Source: Pardosa pseudoannulata
Taxonomy: Eukaryota > Arthropoda > Arachnida > Araneae > Lycosidae
Length of the DNA stretch: 64,000 nucleotides
Assembly (NCBI GenBank): GCA_032207245.1
Contig: JAGEOH010000236.1
Coordinates: 1-64,000, forward strand
Direction of reading: 5' to 3'
Shown: positions 10,097 to 19,399 of the stretch, in pieces
Layout: each line of letters opens with the position of its first letter
How positions within the stretch are numbered: position 1 is the stretch's first letter
Notes under the pieces: model-generated
What the model was told of the DNA's origin: nothing
The model's database searches: none
What the model saw: only the letters and a program-made list of their open reading frames with translations
Program-made: the position numbers and the translations under genes

Positions 10097-10125
10097 TGTC
10101 CTATTTATAGGACAGCGGTCCAATA
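10097..10125 (+). repeat. Orphan copy of the piggyBac-associated palindromic end
   Basis: TGTCCTATTTATAGGACA (10097-10114) followed by GCGGTCCAATA matches the left end of the piggyBac-like element at 8429, in the same orientation, with one change in the palindrome core. No partner end was found within the next few kilobases. It may be a solo end left by deletion or the start of a second, decayed copy. Confidence 0.6.
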
Positions 10126-10284
10126 TGGGTTAAATTAATGGTGTAACAACTGACCAAGTTCATATCTGATTAATTGAATAGGTTAATTTTATATATTAGT
10201 TAGTACATTCGCTCATCTATTTATTTTTCCTGAAACTTTTGCGGCATAAGAAGTATCCCGATTCACTTCTCTTATGTTGCAAAC

Positions 10285-10915
10285 GTTTCAAGTACATTAA
10301 CGCCATCTATTAACTAATTAATAAGTTAAAATTATTTAATTAATCGCATATGAGCTTGGTCAGTTTCTGCACCATATCTAACATAATTTTCTGTAATAAA
10401 AATTTTATATAATTTTTAAAAATGGTTTCCTTGCTATTTTTGTAAGTTTAATTGTTGATTTTTATTATTATCTTTGTTAGTTTTAAAATTAATTTTTTGA
10501 CGTCATCAACTTTCTTCCAACTTTTGATGTTCATAATGGACAATATATAACCTGGAAAAAAAATTGGATAAATGTTATTAAATATAAGAGCTTCCTTTAT
10601 CGATCAAAAATATTCCTAGATTTTAAATTTTAATATTCCTTCCAAAAATATAGAGCAATATTAGATATGTTTTTTGGCAAATTTTATTTTTGATATTGAA
10701 ATTCAATCCAACAGAGTAAAAAAAAACGAATAAAAGTTGAAATAGAATATTTATCCTTAGATGCTTCTATTTATACATTTAAAACTTAATTTATTAAGTG
10801 AAATAATCATTCAATCTTGTTCTGTACTTTTGTAGTAAAATTTAAGATTATGAATATTCTTTAATAGGAAAATGTAAGCTCCTAAATTATTGTATTCAGT
10901 AGAGTAATTTTATGT
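10285..10915. mobile_element. AT-rich fold-back element family, copy B
   Basis: It starts at AACGCCATCTATTA (about 10300). It shares the AT-rich body with copy A, and it ends in a fold-back region (about 10,575-10,915) containing AAGTGAAATAATCATT and GTAAGCTCCTAAATTATT, homologous to the right arm of copy A. It is non-coding. Confidence 0.55.
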
Positions 10916-11177
10916 TTAATTCGGACTACGTACTGTTCATTAAAATAAGTTGAAATCAAGCATAATTTCTTCTTAAATGTTACATTTCGATGGAGTATTT
11001 TTGCGAAAAATGAATTAGACCATACAAACAAAATAAATCTAATTATTTATGAAAACTGCAAGAAGTGTGATCAAAACTTGTATTGATTCTACTTTATTAA
11101 AAAATAAACCCTCTTTGATATTTTGTGTATCTTCATATGAAACCTATGTATACACGATTAACTAAATATTTTTACTT
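10916..11177. other. AT-rich spacer
   Basis: No gene or motif is supported. Confidence 0.35.
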
Positions 11178-11317
11178 TATATATTAGTTAACAGATGGCG
11201 CCACTAAACAAAGTAATTTTATAGTGAAATTTTAGGAGTGGATCGGGATAGCCAATGCGCTACACTTCCTGTAGAAAATTGATTCGCTCAGTCGCGCCAT
11301 CTACTCACTAATATATT
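11178..11317. repeat. Inverted repeat pair with GATGGCGC core
   Basis: TATATTAGTTAACAGATGGCG near 11,180 is inverted as GCGCCATCTACTCACTAATATA near 11,294. The arms are about 22 bp with a few mismatches and flank ~90 bp. The right arm is also the start of fold-back copy C, and the same GCGCCATCTA motif begins copies A and B. It is therefore probably the terminal repeat of that family, here as two ends facing each other. Confidence 0.6.
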
Positions 11318-11990
11318 GACTAAAACTACTTAATTAATTGGGCAGTTTTTTCTTATTATTTTATTTACATTTTTGACAATATTTTCAGTCCATTTTTTAT
11401 TTTCTCCTTTTTAATTTTTTGTTACCTGAATTATAAATTTTTATTTTTATTTTTGTTAGTTTTTGTCGTTTTGAGTTTGTAAAATTATTCTTTACTAAGA
11501 AATGAGCTTGAGAAGTTATGGTATTTTTAATATTTTATTAAAATAAATTTATTAATTTTAATATTTATTATTATTTTCATATTTTAATATTTTATTTTAT
11601 TTCTAATATTCATTTCTAATATTTTTTTTTTTACATTTTTGACAATTTTTAAAATTTATTTTTATTTTCAATAATTTTTTTTTTTTATCTTTTTCATTTT
11701 TTTTCTTATTTTAAAATCAATTTTTGCCATTATAAACTTTATAAATACCCTGATTTTTACAGATAAAAACATTGTTCTGAAAAAATGTTATTCAATAAAA
11801 TAATTTAGAAAGTTACATTTTTCTATCAAAGAATATTCATAAATTTAAATTTTACTATTTGTCTCAAAATTATACAGCAATATTAAATAATTATTTCACT
11901 TAGTAAAGAGTAAAAAAGAAATCTTCTTGAATATTCTTTGACAGAAAAATATAAGCTTCTAAAGTATTATATTGAATATTTCAATGACTA
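11290..11990. mobile_element. AT-rich fold-back element family, copy C
   Basis: It starts GCGCCATCTACTC, continues with the family body (TTTTGCCATTATAAACTTT near 11,725), and ends in a shorter fold-back at about 11,800-11,990. There AATTTAGAAAGTTACATTTT is mirrored by ATATAAGCTTCTAAAGTATTA. The fold-back is internally deleted relative to copies A and B. Confidence 0.55.
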
Positions 11991-12599
11991 ATTTTTTCGT
12001 GCTTGAATCAAACTATTTACTGTTAATTACAATAAATTAAGAACAAACAATGTCTGAATAATGCTATGTGATTGCCTATTTTTACCAGTTATTGTAAATG
12101 ATTTTAAAAAGTAAAAGACCATACAAATAAAAACAAATAAATCTTATTTATTTGAGGTGCGATCAAAATCTGTATGTATTGATGTCATTTCTGTTTCATT
12201 CAACAGTAAGCCTTCTTTAATATTTAATATTTCTTTTCGTAATCTTGCTTCACAATGTTTCAAATTCATGTAGCTTTTTGACGCATGAAAATGCTGCAGT
12301 TTCAATTTGGATAATACATACATTGATTATGATTTTTTTTTTTTTTTTTTGGTTTAGCCAGTTATATCTAATGGATTTTAGTATATGCACGGAATCAATA
12401 AATAATAAAAAAACAATGGTCGAGATGTGTCAAATGGATTTTTACAGAGAATACTAACTTTAGCTGGAGATGAAAATTGTGACATTGCTTTTTTATTAAT
12501 TGTTAGTAACAACAGCTATTATTTTAAACCCTATAGTTTCTAATCCAAATATAATTTTTTTAATATAACCATACAGATTTTTGCAGTAAGTGTTTTAGC
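11991..12599. other. AT-rich non-coding DNA
   Basis: A long T-run lies at about 12,331-12,350. No gene is supported; a 70-codon frame at 12,245-12,457 has no recognisable signature and spans the T-run. Confidence 0.35.
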
Positions 12600-12932
12600 C
12601 GGTAAAATATGCACATCTTTGTAAATAGATTGCAGATACGAGCGGATCCAAAGTTGCATTCCAACTCGTATCACAAAAGGAAAGAGATTGGGCCGTTAAC
12701 CAAAACTTAACCTTTATTTGAACATCATCCAAAAATTTCCACGAGGGAAAAAGTAAAGCAGCTAGCAGGACATTAGCGAGGTGAGAGACTGATGCACCGC
12801 TGTTCATATCCAGTTACACTTACCTTCGTACATCGCTCGACCAAGGAGTCTTGGGGTGACAACGTTAAGTCCGATATTTCGATGGGAATCTGACCGAGTC
12901 TGTCTGGTTGGAGAAACGATCTTCGGCTCCCT

Positions 12933-13850
12933 CTAGAAGAAAAGCTGGTCAATGGAGATAACCAGCTCTTTGCCCCTTAAACTGATCTTATCAGCTCGCT
13001 GCAGAACCATCATAGGGCGGGGTTTTACTTGGTCGACCCTCACAAAAACGTGCGATTTCTTGTGGAACAAAAGTTTTTTTTGTTACTGTGATTGCTGGAA
13101 GGTTGTGGTGCTAAAGTTCGCATCACCGACCGAAGTTCTTGTAGAAAAGTGGCCAGGTTGACGTCCTCCTTTCCAGCTGCCAAAAATTCCCCAGGTACCA
13201 TACACCAGCTCTGCCGTGGTTGCTCCCAGCTCTTCCCTGAGTACCAAGGAGAACCGTCGGCAATTTTTCAGTCAGACAAGCCTTTAAAGCCGCTTTAAGC
13301 GGTCGGTGGGCATTTTCCACTAGCCCATTGCTCATTGGATGGAAAGAAGTAGTATGGACCCCTAACAATTCGGCTAAGGATTCAAACAAATTAGACTCGA
13401 ACTGACGCCCTTGGTCAGTAGTGATGGTGTTTGGAGTTCCAAAACGCACAATCCAATGTGCGCTAAAAGCTCCAGCGACCGTGATGTCACGTAGAGGTAT
13501 AGCCTCAATCCACCGAGTCTATCAAGGCAAGGATATATTGGCAGCGGTCCTACCAAGTCTATGTGAATGTGTTCAAAACGGTACCGTAATCTTTAATGCC
13601 GGACTACAGACGTGACGATGAATTTTTGAGCGTTGGCATGGTATACATGTCTGCGTGCGTCCTTAGTTACACCCTTCCAAATAAACCTACTGGTAAGCAA
13701 TTTGGTGGATGCTTTAATCCCTGGATGTGAAAGATTGTGTACGGTGTCCGAGGGAATGTGAGGTCTAATCTTTGGAGTTGATACAATGGAATCAACTTAA
13801 GATTTAATCCTGAAGAAGCTCTTGCAGTTCCTGAGACTGGGCAATGATCT
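12933..13850 (-). pseudogene. gypsy integrase, frameshifted
   Basis: The N-terminal zinc-binding residues are visible as NLSHPGIKAST with His, then CIPCQRSKIHRHV after a frame change, giving the HHCC set. The catalytic core follows: HIDLVGPLP (first Asp), RWIEAIPLRDIT, then RFGTPNTITTDQGRQFES (second Asp) and SNGLVENAHR (Glu), so all three DDE residues remain. The C-terminal tail reads HVFVRVDQVKPR, then VLQRADK, and GKELVISIDQL before a TAG stop at about 12,933, as in arthropod gypsy polyproteins. Several one-base frame changes break it, including between the zinc Cys pair and His pair. Confidence 0.8.
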
Positions 13851-13856
13851 TAAAAT

Positions 13857-14235
13857 TTAGCACTTCAGGCAAACTAATTGCTGCGACATTGTCTGCCCCT
13901 TTGACGTACTGAACTGACCAATGAGATCTAAATGCCTCGGGGAACATTTATCCAATTTTTGGTGGAAAGCAAATGTTAATGGTTTATGGTCCGTGAATAT
14001 TACAAAATTCCGGCCTTCAAGCATATGCCGAAAGTGCTTGATAGCTGCATAAATTGCAAACAACTCCCGGTCGAAGGTGGACCATCTACGTTGCGAGTTT
14101 GGCAGAAAATAATGCCAGTGGCTGAGTTGTTTTTTTGCTATTGTCCGTTGCTCCGCACTATTTGGTTTAAAGAAGCTTCAATGGCTATATTACTGGCGTC
14201 AGTAAAAAGCACCAACTCCGCTTTCGCATCCGGGT
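13857..14235 (-). pseudogene. gypsy RNase H domain, frameshifted
   Basis: It starts with HPDAKAELVLFTDASN, carrying the first catalytic Asp. After two frame changes come FDRELFAIYAAIKHFRHML (catalytic Glu) and VIFTDHKPLTFAF (third Asp), then SPRHLDLIGQFST. The expected '...ADALSR' end is lost in another shift near 13,880. The domain lies directly between RT and integrase, which fixes its identity. Confidence 0.8.
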
Positions 14236-14238
14236 GCG

Positions 14239-15090
14239 CTAAAAGTGTAGCCTGCACCAATACCTTTTTGCATTTTTCAAATGCCTCGCTAGCCTGATGA
14301 CTTCGTTTTTGCTTCTTTTAACAAGTCCGTCAACGGCGCTTGAATTTGAGCCGCTCGAGGTATTGTTCGCCGGTAAAAGGCCGAGAAAGCGCCGCAACTC
14401 ATTTAAGGTTCGCGGCAGAGAAAATCTCACACTTGCGTAGGCCTTATACCGTGCTTGTTAATAGTGTATCTTAAAAAGGAGAGTTCATTGACTCCAAGAA
14501 CGCACTTTGACTCGTTAATTCGCATCCCAAAGTCAGTGAGCCTGCGAAAAACTATCTCTAAATGCTGCAAGTGTTCCGACTCAGAACCTACCAGGATGTC
14601 ATCCAAATGTACAAAAACAATGTTCAGGCCGTGCAAGACCTCATTCATAAATCTTTTGAACGTCTGGGCTGCATTTGATAACCCAAAAGGGAGGAACCCT
14701 GATTAAGTCTATTTTAGAGAATATAATTTTGCCGCTACCAAAATCTAAAATGTGCGGTAGAGGATACCGATCTGGTACCAGTTATCTTATTCTCAAAGCG
14801 CGGTAGTCTCCAGTTGGACGGTAATTTGTGGAACTAAATGTAATGGATTGGACCAATTTGACTTACCCCCCGGTCCAGCATATACTGAAATTCTCTTTTT
14901 GCTATAGTCAACTGCTCTGGGTGCAATCTACGGGGTTTTTAGCATACACTGGATGACCCGTTGTTTCAATGCGATCCACGGTATTATGAAGTACCTGCTG
15001 ATTTTGACGGATAAGGTTTTTAGTATCTCGGGAAATTTGTCTAGTATCTGTTTATACTTAAAATCGCCCGAGACCAGTGTAATTTGGGGT
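14239..15090 (-). pseudogene. gypsy reverse transcriptase, frameshifted, with internal deletion
   Basis: Motifs in order are ETTGHPVYAK, LTIAKREFQYML, GDYRAL, YPLPHILDF, FSKIDLIR (first catalytic Asp), PFGLSNAAQTFKRFM, FVHLDDIL at about 14,612-14,589, GMRINESKCVLGV, and LPRTLNELRRFLGL. The block normally between DLIR and PFGLSN (the AY.QIPV...TPFGLFE segment, about 30 residues) is missing. The usual YxDD box reads HLDD, so its Tyr codon has mutated. Frames shift around GDYRAL and after RFLGL. Confidence 0.85.
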
Positions 15091-15187
15091 TCGATGTCCT
15101 TTTGCGCACTGCCCTTTGGTTGTTAAAGATGTTTTTCGGATCACGTGAGCAGCGGTTTTTTAATATCTACCAGAAGACCATAATGCT

Positions 15188-15520
15188 CTAGAAAGTCTGC
15201 TCCAATAATGGGTTTGCTGACCCCCGCCAAGTGAAACGTCTGCGCATACCGTATGTATGAATTTGGGACCCGCTAGCCGAAAACAATTTGATAACACTCG
15301 AAATTTTCTTGCTTGGCATATATGGCAAAACGCAGACATCACTTCCACTATCTATCAAATATACCCTATTGTCTTTAACAAAAAGACGGCTAAGTTTCGT
15401 TGCGGTGAAATCACAGCTGGCCGCATGATGTGACTTCCCAGTTAGTTTTCCCTGACGTGAGAAATTACAGGGCATCGCTGACCAAATTTAAAATGGTACC
15501 AACAGAGATCATTGTTATTA
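15188..15520 (-). pseudogene. gypsy gag zinc-binding tail and aspartic protease
   Basis: LCWYHFKFGQ, then after a one-base shift CNFSRQGK, forms the Cys/His tail common in arthropod gypsy gag proteins. The frame 15,475-15,188 continues with RLFVKDNRVYLIDSGSDVC, where DSGSD is the D(T/S)G active site of a retroviral-type protease, followed by GSQIHTYG. The frame then breaks near 15,250 before the RT linker. The position just upstream of RT confirms the assignment. Confidence 0.75.
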
Positions 15521-15932
15521 TGCGAAGTATTGCGATTCCTGCTTTTGGAACGGTTTAGCTGCATCTGTCCTGGCCAAACGCTGCATTTGCAACAAGGTTA
15601 TCGGTTGAGATTGTGCGACAGCATAACAATTTGCTCCCCCTTGTTCTGTGGATTTTATCAGCCATAAGGGACAACTTATCGTCGGAGACCGACAAAATAG
15701 CTTGCGCTTGGCTGGGGAACCAGAGTGTCTTAAGAAGCTCGTCACTGAGACATTGGGCGCAATAATAATGACGCCTAACGTTAGCTCCGATATTACGGTT
15801 TTTAGGCGTTTCTGTTCGGATCTCCTTAATCGCCTGGTACATATTGGTAGTTGGTAGATTGAGCACTATATCGCTGCTATCACTGCATAATACTGAGTAC
15901 AGTCCGCAGTTATCATTAGTAGTAGTATACAC
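15521..15932 (-). pseudogene. gypsy gag (capsid) remnant
   Basis: The frame 15,932-15,555 contains NMYQAIKEIRTE, LSDELLKTLWFPSQAQAIL and LSVSDDKLSLMADKIHR. These fit the capsid region of arthropod gypsy gag proteins, where 'SDELLK.LWL.RLP..V..IL' and 'L..LAEMADKI' are typical. The reading shifts frame at least twice before the zinc-binding tail, and the gag N-terminus is missing. The assignment is helped by its place directly before the protease. Confidence 0.65.
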
Positions 15933-15944
15933 GGGTACCTGGTA

Positions 15945-15985
15945 GGCGGAAGTGACGTCATCAAAATAGGCGGAAGTGATGTCAT
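15945..15985 (+). promoter_or_regulatory. Tandem ETS/CRE-like composite sites
   Basis: GGCGGAAGTGACGTCAT at 15,945-15,961 is repeated 24 bases later as GGCGGAAGTGATGTCAT (15,969-15,985). The first contains an ETS core (CGGAAGT) overlapping a perfect CRE (TGACGTCA); the second has one change in the CRE. The combination is a known transcription-factor composite in animals. Function here is unproven, as no gene lies downstream on either strand. Confidence 0.4.
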
Positions 15986-16007
15986 AGTTTTTTTTTTTTA
16001 ATTTCTT

Positions 16008-16177
16008 GGCGAGATTTTTTTTTTAGTGATTAAAAACTCGCCATGTTCTATCAAATTTGTTTTTATTTCGCAGTTGCCATTTCTTAAATAAAAAAATAAC
16101 ACAAGAGAAGAAAAAAAATAGACAAGTAATGTAGAGGAAAATCATGTTTTCATTTTTAGAAATGGCAACTATGAAAT
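16008..16177. repeat. Two hairpins flanking the octamer array
   Basis: GGCGAG (16,008-16,013) pairs with CTCGCC (16,037-16,042) around an AT-rich loop. A 20-bp arm ATTTCGCAGTTGCCATTTCT (16,065-16,084) is inverted at 16,158-16,177 with two mismatches and a ~73-base loop. This may be a small inverted-repeat element. Confidence 0.55.
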
Positions 16178-16359
16178 GTTGATAAAAGTTTTCAAATAAT
16201 ATAATTGTTCTCGGTGTTTTTAGCCTTATATATTTTTATTACGTTTTTATCGATATTAATTTTGGTATAATTTGAATGCAATTGTGAGGCTTTCAATCGG
16301 TATACCACCTATTCTCAATTAAGCTTGGCGATATTTACTGAAACACAAAGGTAATCCAT
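16178..16359. other. AT-rich DNA leading into the octamer array
   Basis: No gene or element is recognised. The change to the octamer repeat occurs within a few bases at about 16,360. Confidence 0.5.
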
Positions 16360-19300
16360 TAAAAAAATGAAAAATTGAAAAAGTGAAAAAGTGAAAAATT
16401 GAAAAAGTGAAAAAGTAATAAATTAAAATTGAAAAAGTGAAAAAGTAAAAAAGTGAAAAATTGAAGAAGTGAAAAAGTGATAAATTAAAATTGAAAAAGT
16501 GAAAAAGTGAAAAAGTGAAAAATAAAAAATGTGAAAATGTGAAAAAATGAAAAAGCGAAAAAGTGAAAAATTGAAGAAATGAAAAATTGAAAAAATGAAA
16601 AACTGAAAAAGTGAAAAATTGAAAAAGTGTAAAAGTGGAAATTGAAAAAGGGAAAAAGAGAAAAAGTAAAAAAGTAAAAAATGAAAAAGTAAAAAAGTAA
16701 AAAAGTAAAAAAGTAAAAAAGTGAAAAAGTGAAAAAGTGAAAAAGTGAAAAAGTGAAAAAGTGAAAAAGTGAAAAAGTGAAAAAGTGAAAAATTGAAAAA
16801 GTGAAAAATTAAAAAATTAAAATTGAAAAAGTGAAAAAGTGAAAAAGTGAAAAATTGAAAAAGTAAAAAATGAAAAAGTCAAAAAGTAAAAAAGTAAAAA
16901 AGTGAAAAAGAAAAAAAGAGAAGAAGTAAAAGTGAAAAAGTGAAAAATTGAAATAGTAAAAAAGTAAAAAACTGAAAAAGTGAAAAAGTGAAAAAGTGAA
17001 AAAGTAAAAAAGTAAAAAAGTAAAAAAATTAAAAAGTGAAAAAGCGAAAAAGTGAAAAAGTAAAAAAATAAAAAAGTAAAAAAGTGAAAAAGTGAAAAAG
17101 TGAAAAAGTGAAAAAGTGGAAAAGTGAAAAATTGAATAAGTGAAAAATTGAAAAACTGAAAAAGTGAAAATTAAAATTGAAAAATTGAAAATGTAAAAAA
17201 GTAAAAAAAAGTAAAAAATAAAAAAGTGAAAAAGTAAAAATGTGAAAAAGTGAAAAAGAGAAAAAGGGAAAAAGTGAAAAAGTGAAAAAGTGAGAAAGTA
17301 AATAAGTGGAAAAGTGAAAAAGTGAAAAATTGAAAAAGTGAAAAAGTAAAAAAGTAAAAAGATAAAAAAGTAAAAAAGTAAAAAAGTAAAATTAAAAAAG
17401 TAAAAAAATAAAAAAGTAAAAAAGTAAAAAAGTGAAAAAGTGAAAAAGTGAAAAAGTGAAAAATTAAAAAAGTAAAAAAATAAAAAAATAAAAAAAATGA
17501 AAAAGTGAAAAATTGAAAAAGTGAAAAAGTGAAAAAGTGAAAAAGTGAAGAAGTAAAATTGAAAAAGTGAAAAAGTGAAAAAGTGAAAAAGTAAAAAAGT
17601 AAAAAAGTGAAAAAGTGAAAAATTGAAAAAGTGAAAAAGTGAAAAAGTGAAAAATTGAAAAAGTGAAAAAGTGAAAAAGTGAAAAAGTGAAAAAAATTAA
17701 ATAGTGAAAAAGTGAAAAATTGAAAAAGTGAAAAAGTGAAAAAGTGAAAAAGTGAAAAATTGAAAAAGTAAAAAAGTAAAAAGTGAAAAAGTAAATAAAT
17801 GAAAAAGTGAAAAAGTGAAAAAGTGAAAAAGTGAAAAAGTGAAAAAATAAAAAAGTGAAAAAGTGAAAAATTGAAAAAGTGAAAAATTGAAAAAATGAAA
17901 AACTGAAAAAGTGAAAAAGTGAAAAAGTGAAAAAGTGAAAAAGTGAAAAATAAAAAAGTAAAAAAATAAAAAAGTAAACAAGTAAAAATTAAAAAAGTAT
18001 AAAAGTGATAAAGTGAAAAAGTGAAAAAGTGAAAAAATGAAAAAGTGAAAAAGTGAAAAATTGAAAAAGTGTAAAAGTGAAAATTGAAAAAGTGAAAAAG
18101 AGAAAAAGTAAAAAAGTGAAAAAGTGAAAAAGTGAAAAAGAGAAAAAGTAAAAAAGTGAAAAAGTGAAAAAGTGAAAAAGTGAAAAAGTGAAAAATAAAA
18201 AATAAAAAAATAAACAAATAAAAATTAAAAAAGTATAAAAGTGAAAAAGTGAAAAAGTAAAAAAGTGAAAAAGTGAAAAAGTGAAAAAGTGAAAAAGTGA
18301 AAAAGTGAAAAAGTAAAAAAGTAAAAAAGTAAAAAATTAAAGAAGTAAAATTAAAAAAGTAAAAATATGAAAAAGTAAAAAAGTGAAAAAGTGAAAAAGT
18401 GAAAAAGTAAAAAAGTAAAAAACTAAAAAATGAAAAAGTGAAAAAGTGAAAAAGTAAAAAAGTAAAAAAATAAAAAAATGAAAAAGTCAAATAGTCAAAA
18501 GTGAAAAATTGAAAAAGTGAAAAAGTGAAAAAGTGAAGAAGTAAAATTGAAAAAGTGAAAAAGTGAAAAAGTGAAAAAGTAAAAAATAAAAAATTGAAAA
18601 AATGAAAAATTGAAAGAGTGAAAAAGTGAAAAATTGAAAAAGTGAAAAAGTAATAAATTAAAATTGAAAAAGTGAAAAAGTAAAAAAGTGAAAAATTGAA
18701 AAAGTGAAAAATTGAAAAGTGAAAAAGTGAAAAATAAAAAAGTAAAAAAATAAAAAAGTAAACAAGTAAAAATTAAAAAAGTATAAAAGTGAAAAAGCGA
18801 AAAAGTGAAAAAATGAAAAAGTGAAAAAGTGAAAAATTGAAAAAGTAAAAAATAAAAAATTGAAAAAATGAAAAATTGAAAAAGTGAAAAAGTAAAAAAG
18901 TGAAAAATTGAAAAAGTGAAAAAGTGATAAATTAAAATTGAAAAGTGAAAAATAAAAAAGAAAAATTGAAAAAGTGAAAAAGTGAAAAAGTGAAAATTGA
19001 AAAAGTAAAAAAGTAAAAAAGTAAAAAAGTAAAAATGTAAAAAAGTAAAAAAGGGAAAAAGGGAAAAAGTGAAAAAGTGAAAAAGTGAAAAAGTGAAAAA
19101 TTAAAAAAGTAAAAAAGTAAAAAAGTAAAAAAGGGAAAAAGTGAAAAATTGAAAAAGTGAAAAAGTGAAAAAGTAAATTTGAAAAAGTGAAAAAGTGAAA
19201 ATGTGAAAAAGTGAAAAAGTGAAAAAGTAAAAATATGAAACTTAAAAAGTGAAAAAGTGAAAAAGTGAAAAATTAAAAAAAAAGTGAAAATTTGAAAAAA

Positions 19301-19399
19301 TGAAAAAATGAAAAAATTGAAAAAATGAAAAACTGAAAAATGAAAAATTGAAAAGTAAAAAAGTGAAAAAGTAAAAAAGTAAAAAAGTAAAAAAGTGAA

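Larger units (their letters stand above)
12600..15940 (-). mobile_element. Ty3/gypsy-type LTR retrotransposon relic
   Basis: On the minus strand the domains run gag, zinc-binding tail, aspartic protease, reverse transcriptase, RNase H, integrase. This PR-RT-RH-IN order defines Ty3/gypsy (Metaviridae) rather than copia. The pol-like reading ends at a stop near 12,933. Below it, 12,600-12,932 is non-coding with an AATAAA (minus strand, about 12,720) and may be the 3' untranslated region or the start of an LTR; no matching LTR pair could be identified. About 3.3 kb remains where ~5 kb would be usual, so there are internal deletions. Frames change at least a dozen times, mostly by one-base shifts. 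Confidence 0.85.

Noticed and set aside
12952..14706. Plus-strand open frames within 12,952-14,706
   Set aside because: They are antisense shadows of the minus-strand gypsy integrase, RNase H and RT remnants.
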